Part shown: positions 8,064 through 15,491 of the stretch, one piece after another
How positions within the stretch are numbered: position 1 is the stretch's first letter
Layout of the letters: each line of letters starts with the position of its first letter
NCBI RefSeq assembly: GCF_003149375.1
Contig: NZ_QFWH01000004.1
Coordinates: forward strand, 62,001-126,000
Length of the DNA stretch: 64,000 nucleotides
Source of the DNA: Vampirovibrio chlorellavorus
GTDB lineage: Bacteria > Cyanobacteriota > Vampirovibrionia > Vampirovibrionales > Vampirovibrionaceae
Direction of reading: 5' to 3'
Made by a program: the position numbers and the translations under genes
Notes under the pieces: model-generated
What the model was told of the DNA's origin: nothing
The model's input: the letters and a program-made list of their open reading frames with translations, nothing else
The model's database searches: none

Positions 8064-11009
8064 ATGCAGGAACCGTCCGTGCAGGAAGCCAGCGCTATCA
8101 ACTATAAAGAGACTTTAAACTTGCCCCAGACCGCTTTCAAGATGAAAGCCGGTGCCGCCACTCGTGAAGTGGAGATAGAGACGCACTGGGAAGAGGCTAA
8201 AGTTTATGAAACCCTGATGGCTAGCCGGAACAAGGCGAACAAGTTTGTGCTGCACGATGGCCCGCCTTACCTCAGCTCCGATAAAATCCACATTGGCACG
8301 GCCCTGAACAAGATTTTGAAGGACATTGTGACCCGTTACAAGTCCCAGCAAGGCTTTTATACTCCCTATGTGCCCGGGTACGACGGTCATGGCTTGCCCA
8401 TTGAAAACGCCGTGGTCAAAAACATCAAGGGCGGCCGTCATGCCATTTCGGAAGTGGAATTGCGCAAGCGCTGCCGGGAATTTGCCCTGGCCAACCTCAA
8501 GGGGCAGGAAACCAACTTCAAGCGCTTGGGCGTGTGGGGCCACTGGGAAAAGCCGTACATCACCATCAATGCCGAGTTTGAGGCCACCCAGATCAAGGTG
8601 TTCGGCAACCTTTATGAAAAAGGTTTTGTCTACAAAGGCTTAAAGCCGGTCTACTGGTGTCCCACCTGCGAAACCGCCTTGGCGGACGCGGAAGTGGAGT
8701 ACGGCGATCATGTCAGCCACAGCATTTACGTGAAGTTCCCCGTGAAAAACGTGGAAAATACTCCGCTAGAGGCTCAGTTCAAAACCCTGCTAGCCGATGC
8801 CGCTTTGGTCATCTGGACCACTACCCCCTGGACCTTGCCTGCCAACCTGGCTTTGGCCGTTAATCCCGAATTTACTTACCATTTGGTGAAAAGCCGCTGG
8901 GGTAAGCTGCTGGTGGCGGAAAAACTGCTGCCCGCCTTTGCCAAAGTCATCATGACCCCGGAAGCGCTGGCTGAGTATGAGTTGATCGGCTCCACCGATG
9001 ATTTTGAGGCCATTGCCGAGTTTGAAGGCCGGGAGCTGGAAGGCCTGATCACCCGCCATCCCTTTATCGATCGGGAAAGCCCGGTCCTGATGGGCGAGCA
9101 TGTGACCCTGGATGCCGGTACCGGTATTGTGCATACCGCCCCGGGTCACGGGATGGAAGACTATCTGGTGGTGCAGCAGTACAACCGGGAACAGTTCAAG
9201 GATAAGCCCCTGCCCATTTTGTCGCCCCTGGATAACAGCGGTAAATTTACCGAAGAGGCCCTGGTACCGGAGTTGTTGGGCGTGCCCTATCACTTGGGGA
9301 ATCCCATTGTGCTGGAGATTTTACGGGCGCAGCAGGCCCTGTTGCACGACAGCAAGTTTACCCACAGCTACCCGCATTGCTGGCGTTGCCACAAGCCGGT
9401 CATTTACCGGGCCAACGAGCAGTGGTTTATTGATATTGAAAAATTCCGGCCCGACTCGCTGAAGGCCATCGATACCGTTCAGTGGCTGCCGGAACGGGGC
9501 CGTAACCGTATTTTTAACATGGTGGAAGGTCGGGGCGATTGGTGTCTCAGTCGTCAACGGGTGTGGGGCGTGCCCATTCCGATTTTCTACTATGAAGACA
9601 ACCGGGAAGTGTTGATCACCCCGGAAATCATTGCGCATTTGTATGAGCTGTTTAAAGTCCACAGCTCCGATATCTGGTGGGCCCAATCCGCCGAGGAATT
9701 GCTGGCCGGTTTCCCAGAGAATCTCAAGGCCCAATACGGCCTGGGTCACCGCAAGCTGGTGAAAGAAATGGACATTATGGACGTGTGGTTTGACAGCGGC
9801 ATTACCCACACCGCCGTGGTGGATGCCCGCAAGGACGAACTGGGCGAACTGCCGGTGGAATTGTATCTGGAAGGTTCTGATCAGCACCGGGGCTGGTTCC
9901 AGTCCTCTTTGCTGACCAGCGTGATGCTGTACGACAAAGCGCCATACAAAAGCGTCCTCACTCACGGCTTTGTGCTGGATGAGGCCGGGCGCAAGATGAG
10001 TAAGTCTCTGGGTAACGTGGTGGACCCCAACTCGGTGATTAAAGAGTACGGCGCTGACGTGTTGCGTCTGTGGGTGGCCAGCGTGGACTACACCAACGAC
10101 GTGCGCATTGGCAAAAACACCTTGCACCAGATGGCGGAAGTCTACAAAAAAGTGCGCAACACGCTGCGCTTTATTCTGGGCAACCTGTACGACTTTGATC
10201 CGGCCCAGCACAGCGTGCCTTACGCCCAGTTGTCCATGCTGGATCGCTATACCCTGCACCGATTGCAGCACATTTTGGGTAACATCACCGAAGCCTTTGA
10301 GCAGTGGGAGTTCAACCGTTACTGTCACGAGATTCAGTACCTGTGCATGGCCGATTTATCGGCGCTGTACTTCGATGTGACCAAGGACATTTTGTACTGC
10401 GACGCCGCCAATGCCCACCGTCGTCGGGCCGTACAAACGGTGTTGTATGCCTTGTTGCAAACCATTCTGCCGGTGCTGGTGCCGGTGACCCCCCACTTGG
10501 CCGAGGACATTTGGCTCAGCCTGCCAGATAGCCAGAAAACCAAAGTGGATGGCGTGGCCCCGGTCAGTGCCACTTTGCTGCCCTGGCCGCAGGCTAATGC
10601 GCAGTATCTCAATGCCGAACTGGCCCAACAGTTTGAGCAGTTGTTGAGCGTCAAAGAGGCCGTCAATCAGGTATTGGAAGGCCCTCGTTCCGAAGGGCGG
10701 ATTGGCAAATCGCTGGAGGCCCAGGTGATTTTACTCCCTGAAGCCGAAGCTGTTTCTGGCCTGCTCGGTCAGTTGACGGCCAGTGAGCAGGAAGTGCTAT
10801 TCAATGTGTCTGCGGTTTCAGTGGCCACAGCCCCGCCGGATGTAACCGTCTTTGACTGGCACACCCAGGTGGCCGCAAATGGGGTGGTCGTTTACGCCAT
10901 GCCCGCCACCCATGCCAAATGTGTGCGTTGCTGGAAGTCCGATGCGGCAGTGGGCAAGATGCCCGGCCACCCGAACATTTGCGAACGCTGTCATCAGGCA
11001 GTTGGCTAG
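8064..11009 (+). CDS. ileS: Isoleucyl-tRNA synthetase
   Basis: Charges tRNA-Ile with isoleucine and edits misactivated valine in the cytoplasm. Class I signatures are PYLSSDKIHIGTALN (HIGH motif) near residue 75 and GRKMSKSLGNVVDPNS (KMSKS). The large CP1 editing domain includes WTTTPWTLPANLA and GTGIVHTAPGHG. The C-terminal zinc-binding segment has CVRCW and CERCH. The 981 residues exceed the usual ~930 mainly through an N-terminal extension before NLPQTAFKMKAGAATREVEIE. The 282 bases upstream contain no recognisable T-box or other riboswitch. The gene stands alone. Confidence 0.97.
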   Translation: MQEPSVQEASAINYKETLNLPQTAFKMKAGAATREVEIETHWEEAKVYETLMASRNKANKFVLHDGPPYLSSDKIHIGTALNKILKDIVTRYKSQQGFYTPYVPGYDGHGLPIENAVVKNIKGGRHAISEVELRKRCREFALANLKGQETNFKRLGVWGHWEKPYITINAEFEATQIKVFGNLYEKGFVYKGLKPVYWCPTCETALADAEVEYGDHVSHSIYVKFPVKNVENTPLEAQFKTLLADAALVIWTTTPWTLPANLALAVNPEFTYHLVKSRWGKLLVAEKLLPAFAKVIMTPEALAEYELIGSTDDFEAIAEFEGRELEGLITRHPFIDRESPVLMGEHVTLDAGTGIVHTAPGHGMEDYLVVQQYNREQFKDKPLPILSPLDNSGKFTEEALVPELLGVPYHLGNPIVLEILRAQQALLHDSKFTHSYPHCWRCHKPVIYRANEQWFIDIEKFRPDSLKAIDTVQWLPERGRNRIFNMVEGRGDWCLSRQRVWGVPIPIFYYEDNREVLITPEIIAHLYELFKVHSSDIWWAQSAEELLAGFPENLKAQYGLGHRKLVKEMDIMDVWFDSGITHTAVVDARKDELGELPVELYLEGSDQHRGWFQSSLLTSVMLYDKAPYKSVLTHGFVLDEAGRKMSKSLGNVVDPNSVIKEYGADVLRLWVASVDYTNDVRIGKNTLHQMAEVYKKVRNTLRFILGNLYDFDPAQHSVPYAQLSMLDRYTLHRLQHILGNITEAFEQWEFNRYCHEIQYLCMADLSALYFDVTKDILYCDAANAHRRRAVQTVLYALLQTILPVLVPVTPHLAEDIWLSLPDSQKTKVDGVAPVSATLLPWPQANAQYLNAELAQQFEQLLSVKEAVNQVLEGPRSEGRIGKSLEAQVILLPEAEAVSGLLGQLTASEQEVLFNVSAVSVATAPPDVTVFDWHTQVAANGVVVYAMPATHAKCVRCWKSDAAVGKMPGHPNICERCHQAVG

Positions 11010-11053
11010 CCTTCTCTTCATTTTTTGGATCAATTTGTTTCAAACATGCGATT

Positions 11054-11073
11054 CGTGAGGAACATAATTCACG
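11054..11073. promoter_or_regulatory. Inverted repeat upstream of the RiPP-like operon
   Basis: CGTGA (11054-11058) and TCACG (11069-11073) form an inverted repeat with a 10-base spacer, about 95 bases before the precursor start. A TAATAT at 11089-11094 could be a -10 box for the operon, which would place the repeat near its -35 region. This is a candidate operator only; arm length is short. Confidence 0.3.
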
Positions 11074-11166
11074 GAACGCATTCCTGTGTAATATGGAAGA
11101 GATCCCGTTTTAGGCGTTGGTATTGTTTTTCCATAAAAAAATCGATTTGAAAATGAAGGAGTTTCG

Positions 11167-11574
11167 ATGAATTACAAGAAAATCGTCCCCGCCGTGGCCC
11201 TGACGGTGGGCGTTGCCGCCTCTATTACCGCTGCTCAGGCAGAATCCCTGTTTCAGCTTAGCGAAGTTTCCAGCAAGGGGACTTTGATTGCCGAAGCGGA
11301 GCATCATTGTGGCGCCAAGGGCGAGAATCACAAAGCCTGTGAACACAAGGATGGCGACAAGCATAAAGACGCTGAGCATCACAAAGATGGCAAGCATCAA
11401 TGTGGCGCCCACAAAAAGCAGAGCAAAAATTCGGATCGTAAATGCGGGGCCAATAAAAAGCAGGCTAAAGAGGCCGCTCCCCAAAGCGCCAGTGAAAAAA
11501 GTCAGGCTGAAAATAGCCAGACCAAGGACGCGGATCATAAATGCGCCGCCGGTGCTTGCGGTTCTGATAAGTAA
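11167..11574 (+). CDS. Cys/His/Lys-rich secreted peptide, putative RiPP precursor (bufferin/HvfA-like)
   Basis: Small 135-residue protein with a clear Sec signal peptide (KK, hydrophobic core, AQA before E26). The mature part is very rich in Lys, His, Asp and Ala and has six cysteines (48, 58, 79, 93, 126, 131), mostly as [H/K]CG or CGA units: HHCGAK, HQCGAH, RKCGAN, HKCA, ACGS. Short precursors with a signal peptide and repeated Lys-Cys-Gly units, encoded next to DUF692 and DUF2063 genes, are known as copper-binding RiPPs (bufferins, HvfA) whose cysteines are oxidatively converted to azole or oxazolone groups. Start ATG has a strong AAGGAG. The next two genes are exactly these partners. Modification and metal binding are inference. 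Confidence 0.75.
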   Translation: MNYKKIVPAVALTVGVAASITAAQAESLFQLSEVSSKGTLIAEAEHHCGAKGENHKACEHKDGDKHKDAEHHKDGKHQCGAHKKQSKNSDRKCGANKKQAKEAAPQSASEKSQAENSQTKDADHKCAAGACGSDK

Positions 11575-11623
11575 TTAGCAGTCGCTCTTTATGCAAGTGT
11601 TGAATTCAGGAGAGGGTAGCGCA

Positions 11624-12607
11624 GTGCCCAACACGCTGGAGCCAATTGGGGCTTTGACGGGTTTTCAGCAATGCCCCGTGCTGGGCGTTGGCTTGGGATT
11701 GCGCAGGCCTCTCCTGGAATCAACCCTGACCGCCACGGATTTGATCGACTGGCTGGAATTTACCCCGGAGAATTACATGGGCCGGGGGGGCAAGGCCATT
11801 CGGATGTTACAGCGGGCCCAGGCGCAATTTCGGCTGGTGAGTCACGGGGTCAGTCTTTCCGTGGGTACTGTGGATCCTCTCTCGGAGGGCTATCTGCGTG
11901 ATCTGGCGGCCCTGTTTGACTGGACCCAACCGGCCTGGTTCAGCGATCATCTGTGCTTTAGCAGCGTGGACGGTCTTTACTTTAACGACCTGATGCCCTT
12001 GCCCCGCACCCGGGAAACGGTGCGGCAGGTGGTGTCCCGCATTCATCAGGTGCAGGATGGCATTCAGCGGGTGTTCCTGCTTGAAAATATCTCTCAGTAT
12101 TTAAATACCCCCTTTGATGAGCTGGCGGACTCCGATTTTATCAGCGATATTGTGACCCGGGCGGGTTGTGGCCTGCTGCTGGATGTGAACAATGTCTATG
12201 TCAATTCGGTGAATCACGGTTTTGACCCGCTGACCTTTCTGGAAAATATTCCGCTGGAGCGGGTGGTACAGATTCACGTGGCCGGGCATCATCAGTTTCC
12301 GGAAGGCTTGGTGGATACCCACGGCGCGCCGGTCATCGGCCCGGTGTGGGATTTGCTGGAATGGGTCTTGCAACGCAGCCGCCCCTGCGGGGTGATGCTG
12401 GAGCGGGACACCCACTTACCCCCGTTTGCGGAACTGGTGCCTGAGTTGAAAAAAATTAGGCAGTTGTGGGAGCAAACTGGTCAGCCTGTCATACGGTCTG
12501 GCTCTCAGCTCCCGGCTCAGGCTTCGGCTGAGCCCTCTGTTTCTCTGTCGGCGCCTTCTGCATCGGCGGTTCCTTTTCAGGAGGCGCTGGCGCATGTCCC
12601 TGCGTGA
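11624..12607 (+). CDS. DUF692 multinuclear non-heme iron oxidase (MNIO, BufB/MbnB-like)
   Basis: Member of the MNIO family, TIM-barrel iron enzymes that oxidatively modify cysteine or other residues of precursor peptides. With GTG 11624 the protein has 327 residues. Family motifs in order: EFTPENYMG (45-53), VSHGVSLS (72-79), FSDHLCFS (106-113), LLENISQYL (152-160), LLLDVNNVYVNS (184-195), QIHVAGH (216-222), DTHGAPVIGPVWDLL (231-245) and MLERDTHLPPF (258-268); these hold the His, Asp, Asn and Glu iron ligands. GTG 11624 is chosen because AGGAGAGGG at 11609-11617 lies just ahead; ATG 11591 has no such site. A ~40-residue Ser/Pro/Ala tail is unusual. Its likely substrate is the peptide encoded directly upstream. 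Confidence 0.88.
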   Translation: MPNTLEPIGALTGFQQCPVLGVGLGLRRPLLESTLTATDLIDWLEFTPENYMGRGGKAIRMLQRAQAQFRLVSHGVSLSVGTVDPLSEGYLRDLAALFDWTQPAWFSDHLCFSSVDGLYFNDLMPLPRTRETVRQVVSRIHQVQDGIQRVFLLENISQYLNTPFDELADSDFISDIVTRAGCGLLLDVNNVYVNSVNHGFDPLTFLENIPLERVVQIHVAGHHQFPEGLVDTHGAPVIGPVWDLLEWVLQRSRPCGVMLERDTHLPPFAELVPELKKIRQLWEQTGQPVIRSGSQLPAQASAEPSVSLSAPSASAVPFQEALAHVPA

Positions 12608-13424
12608 GTGGCAAGCGCAGTTGGGAACCGTACTCTTGCGGCCCAATCCAGAAAAGGCGCTCTCCAGTGCCAAGGTGCCCCATACCGGTGCGCTGGCTTT
12701 GTATCAGGAACTGCTGTTTAACACGGTGTGCGGCACCGTGGAAAGCATTTACCCTTTCACCCATCAGGTTCTCACTTACAATCAACCGGATGATAGCCAG
12801 TGGCAGGGCTGGGTGGACGCTTACCGGCGGGCTTACCCCAACCGTTCCTATAGCCTGATCGGGGCCATCTGCGATTTCCCGGAGTTTCTGGAGAGACAAC
12901 CGGCCTTGATGGTCGAGTTTCCCTTTATAGCAGATTTGGCCCGTTACGAATGGCTGGAAATGGCCGTATTGAATGACCCTGAACCGGATTTTTCCGCTGA
13001 CTTAGAGCCGATGGTGCCTGAAATCGCTTTATTTGGTCAGTATCAGCCCGTTTGGAATCCGATCCGGCGCTTGCAGACCTTTTCTTACCAGATACCGACC
13101 CTGCTGGATGCCTGGAAGGCCTCGCCCCAATCCGTGCTGGAATCCCCGGCCTTGTTTCAGGGTGAATTGGATGTCCTCATTTACCGAGACTTTCGCACTT
13201 TGGACGCCCGATTTTTTGTGGTCAATGCCCTGACTGCCACCCTGCTGCGCCTGAGTGCCAGCGGTGCTTCTTACGAGGCGGGCTTAACGGCCCTGCAAGC
13301 GGGAATTCCGGCCCTGTCCCAACTTCCCACGGATGTTTTGAAGGAGCATGCCCGGGGCTTGTTGGAAAATTGCCTGGATCAAGGCATTCTGTGGGGCTCT
13401 GTGCCTGTTTCATCCCCAGTTTGA
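12594..13424 (+). CDS. DUF2063 protein, putative MNIO partner (BufC/HvfC-like)
   Basis: 276-residue protein whose first half has the DUF2063 pattern: SLREWQAQLG, LALYQELLFNTVCGTVESIYPFT, a WVDAYRR segment, YSLIGAICDFPEFLE and PFIADLARYEWLEMAVLNDPE. Although the domain was once annotated as putative DNA binding, in characterised clusters it forms a complex with the MNIO enzyme and recognises the precursor peptide. The ATG overlaps the stop of the oxidase gene by 14 bases and has AGGAGG about 10 bases ahead, so the two are translationally coupled. Function as the recognition subunit is inferred from family and context. Confidence 0.82.
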   Translation: MSLREWQAQLGTVLLRPNPEKALSSAKVPHTGALALYQELLFNTVCGTVESIYPFTHQVLTYNQPDDSQWQGWVDAYRRAYPNRSYSLIGAICDFPEFLERQPALMVEFPFIADLARYEWLEMAVLNDPEPDFSADLEPMVPEIALFGQYQPVWNPIRRLQTFSYQIPTLLDAWKASPQSVLESPALFQGELDVLIYRDFRTLDARFFVVNALTATLLRLSASGASYEAGLTALQAGIPALSQLPTDVLKEHARGLLENCLDQGILWGSVPVSSPV

Positions 13425-13501
13425 TATCGTTAAACCCAGTAAAGCAACAGTAGAAAATCAGTGTTCAGTAATCGTGTTTAGTGTTATGGGAGTGTCAATT
13501 C

Positions 13502-14134
13502 ATGTTCAATCGTTTCGGAGTCCGGCTGGTGTCCGCCTTGATGACGGTCGGACTCTGTACCTCGGTCAGTCTGGCCAAGCCGCTACATTTCAAGGTGCAT
13601 GGCGATAATAAGGATCAGATTTCTTTTAATTCGGATGCCCCGGTGGAGGTCATTACCGGCAATACGCAGGCGGTTCAAGGGGATATCAAGCTGGATGACA
13701 GTTTTAAACTGGATGCCAAGCACCCTTTTGCCATTGCCTTTACTGTGGATTTGGCCAGCATTGATACGGGGATTCCTCTGCGGAACGAGCATATGCGGGA
13801 TAATTTTCTGGAGACCAAGCAGTATCCGCAGGCCAAGTTTGTGACCCAGCGGGTACAATTCCGCCAGAAGCCGGATCTGTCCAAGGCGCAAAGCATTAAG
13901 CTGGATGCCATTGGGGATTTAACCGTTCACGGGGTTACCGTGCGCAAGACCATTCCGCTAACGGTGGACTATACCCCGGGTAAGTCAAAACAACCGGCTA
14001 CGGTGCGGGTACGGGGCAAATTCCCGGTCACGTTGGCCCAACATAAAATCAAGCGACCCGAGGCTATTTTTGTGAAATTGGCTGAAACCGTCTACGTGTC
14101 GGTGGATGTTACGGGCAAGGCCATCACTCAGTAA
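13502..14134 (+). CDS. YceI family periplasmic lipocalin-like protein
   Basis: 210-residue exported protein of the YceI family, beta-barrel proteins that bind isoprenoid or other hydrophobic ligands. A signal peptide (MFNRFGVRLVSALM..., ending near SLA-KP) is followed by HPFAIAFTVDLASIDTG, RNEHMRDNFLETKQYPQAKFVTQ, IGDLTVHGVTVRKTIPLTVDY and a final strand ETVYVSVDVTGKA. ATG 13502 with GGGAG ahead is chosen; the frame is open a little upstream. It follows the DUF2063 gene by 77 bases on the same strand and may belong to the same operon, though YceI genes are widespread and the link is only positional. Confidence 0.88.
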   Translation: MFNRFGVRLVSALMTVGLCTSVSLAKPLHFKVHGDNKDQISFNSDAPVEVITGNTQAVQGDIKLDDSFKLDAKHPFAIAFTVDLASIDTGIPLRNEHMRDNFLETKQYPQAKFVTQRVQFRQKPDLSKAQSIKLDAIGDLTVHGVTVRKTIPLTVDYTPGKSKQPATVRVRGKFPVTLAQHKIKRPEAIFVKLAETVYVSVDVTGKAITQ

Positions 14135-14174
14135 AAATACGTCAGCGATTGGCGCAACAGACTATCTTTGGATT

Positions 14175-14206
14175 CAACAGGTTCTGTTAATTGGCAGAGC
14201 CTGTTG
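14175..14206 (+). terminator. Hairpin downstream of yceI
   Basis: Twelve-base arms CAACAGGTTCTG and CAGAGCCTGTTG pair with one G-U and an 8-base loop. No long T run follows, so it may be a weak terminator or an RNA 3' end stabiliser for the RiPP-like operon. Confidence 0.6.
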
Positions 14207-14261
14207 GTTGTCCGATAGCCTCTAAGCGGCTACTTGTGTTCAAGTCAGGGCTCAATCTGTC

Positions 14262-14281
14262 ATTCCCGCGCAGGCGGGAAT
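14262..14281. repeat. dRS3/REP-like palindromic repeat
   Basis: Perfect 8-base arms ATTCCCGC and GCGGGAAT separated by GCAG. This fits the 20-base dRS3 consensus ATTCCC-N8-GGGAAT known from Neisseria and similar dispersed repeats in other bacteria. It lies between yceI and secG. Only this copy was noticed in the window. Confidence 0.65.
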
Positions 14282-14331
14282 CCAGGACAAAATTGCACGG
14301 TTTTAGCTGGATTAACAGTCAAAAAAATCGA

Positions 14332-14577
14332 CTAGAAGCCGAAGTAGTGACCCAACACAAAGGACACCACGTAGAAAACGCCAGCTGTGTATGCGGTAAT
14401 CTTGTTCAGGGCCGCTTCAGCGCCTTTTTGGCTGGAGAAAATCTGGGCGGTTCCGCCCATGCCGCCAATGCCATCCCCCTTGGGAGAGTGAATCAGGACC
14501 AGCACAATCAGCAATACCGCGGAAATGATTTGGCAGCCTTGTAAAAATATACGAATAAAGGGAATTAAGCTTTCCAT
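14332..14577 (-). CDS. secG: Protein-export membrane protein SecG
   Basis: Accessory subunit of the SecYEG translocon in the cytoplasmic membrane. The 81-residue protein has two hydrophobic segments (IISAVLLIVLVLIHS and AGVFYVVSFVLGHYF) linked by the conserved SPKGDGIGGMGGTAQIFSSQKGAE loop, then LNKITAYT, which is diagnostic for SecG. ATG 14577 gives the family length; a TTG at 14598 would add seven residues. It is divergent from the exported protein gene at 14695. Confidence 0.9.
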   Translation of the reverse strand: MESLIPFIRIFLQGCQIISAVLLIVLVLIHSPKGDGIGGMGGTAQIFSSQKGAEAALNKITAYTAGVFYVVSFVLGHYFGF

Positions 14578-14694
14578 GGCCTGAATACTCGTTTCCAATT
14601 CATTGGTTATGGATTTCAGTCATTGAACCATATCCCTTTGCGGATGTGAAGGCTTTCTGTACAATACAGGTAACCGAAACGAGGAATCCCCCCG

Positions 14695-15396
14695 ATGCGC
14701 AGCCTGGTTTTACGTTTAACCGCCACTGTTACCTTTTTATCGCTGAGTCTGTTGTTTGCCATGGGGCCTGCCTTGCAGTCCGCCTGCGCGGAACCGTATA
14801 AAAGCCGCTTAAACAGCTTGCTGCTGCGCAAGAATGAGGTGTACCTGCCCACCCGCTTGCTGTTAGGGCAGGAGGCCCGCTTTGTGGTTAAGGCCCAGTC
14901 GGGCAGTTTGATTAAGGTTTTCATTTCCCCTGCCTCCGAAGGCAAGGTCTTATCCAACGATGTGGCGCTGCGGGTGGGCACTGACGCCCAGGAGTTGAGC
15001 GGTACGGTGCCCGATACCGGTGTGCTGGAGCTGAAGATGGCAGTGCCTGCCGATCCGGAGCTGGATGGACATCTGGTGTACGTGGACGCTGTGGCTGGCT
15101 CGTCGGAAGAGACGCTGGTGCCCATTGACCTGGTAGACCCCACCGGGCGACGCACCGATCAGAACGCCATTCCCATCATGAAGCAGGTGGATGGCGGCAA
15201 TGGGGCCATGATCATGCCCTCCATGCCGGGTTTATCGCCCCAAGTATTCAACCAGTTGACCACCATGGGCGGTATTTATTCCGGCGGGGACAGCGAAAAG
15301 AAAAAACTGCTGGATGATGGCACCATCAACCGGGATCGGGAGATCGACCGGAATCCCTTCATCAACCGTGGCATGCAGCAAGGCATTGGGCGTTAA
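14695..15396 (+). CDS. Exported protein of unknown function
   Basis: Not recognised. The 233-residue product begins with a signal peptide (MRSLVLRLTATVTFLSLSLLF..., likely cleaved after ACA-EP). Residues ~45-145 look like an all-beta domain (ARFVVKAQSGSLIKVFIS, VALRVG, GVLELKMAVP, HLVYVDAVAG), followed by a Met/Gly/Pro-rich stretch (MIMPSMPGLSPQVFNQLTTMGG) and a polar C-terminus ending INRGMQQGIGR. No enzyme motif is visible. ATG 14695 follows GAGGA at a good distance. It is divergent from secG. Confidence 0.75.
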   Translation: MRSLVLRLTATVTFLSLSLLFAMGPALQSACAEPYKSRLNSLLLRKNEVYLPTRLLLGQEARFVVKAQSGSLIKVFISPASEGKVLSNDVALRVGTDAQELSGTVPDTGVLELKMAVPADPELDGHLVYVDAVAGSSEETLVPIDLVDPTGRRTDQNAIPIMKQVDGGNGAMIMPSMPGLSPQVFNQLTTMGGIYSGGDSEKKKLLDDGTINRDREIDRNPFINRGMQQGIGR

Positions 15397-15491
15397 ACCC
15401 AGATCTGCGGAGGCTTGAGCTCCTTCGCCCGAGTGTTCCAGGTGAGCCCGCCTACCAAATAGGGTTGTCCCTTTTTTTAAGCTGCCAGTTT

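Noticed and set aside
9321-10328. 335-codon minus-strand frame inside ileS
   Set aside because: It lies wholly opposite the KMSKS part of ileS and is rich in His/Gln/Val as expected from antisense codon bias.
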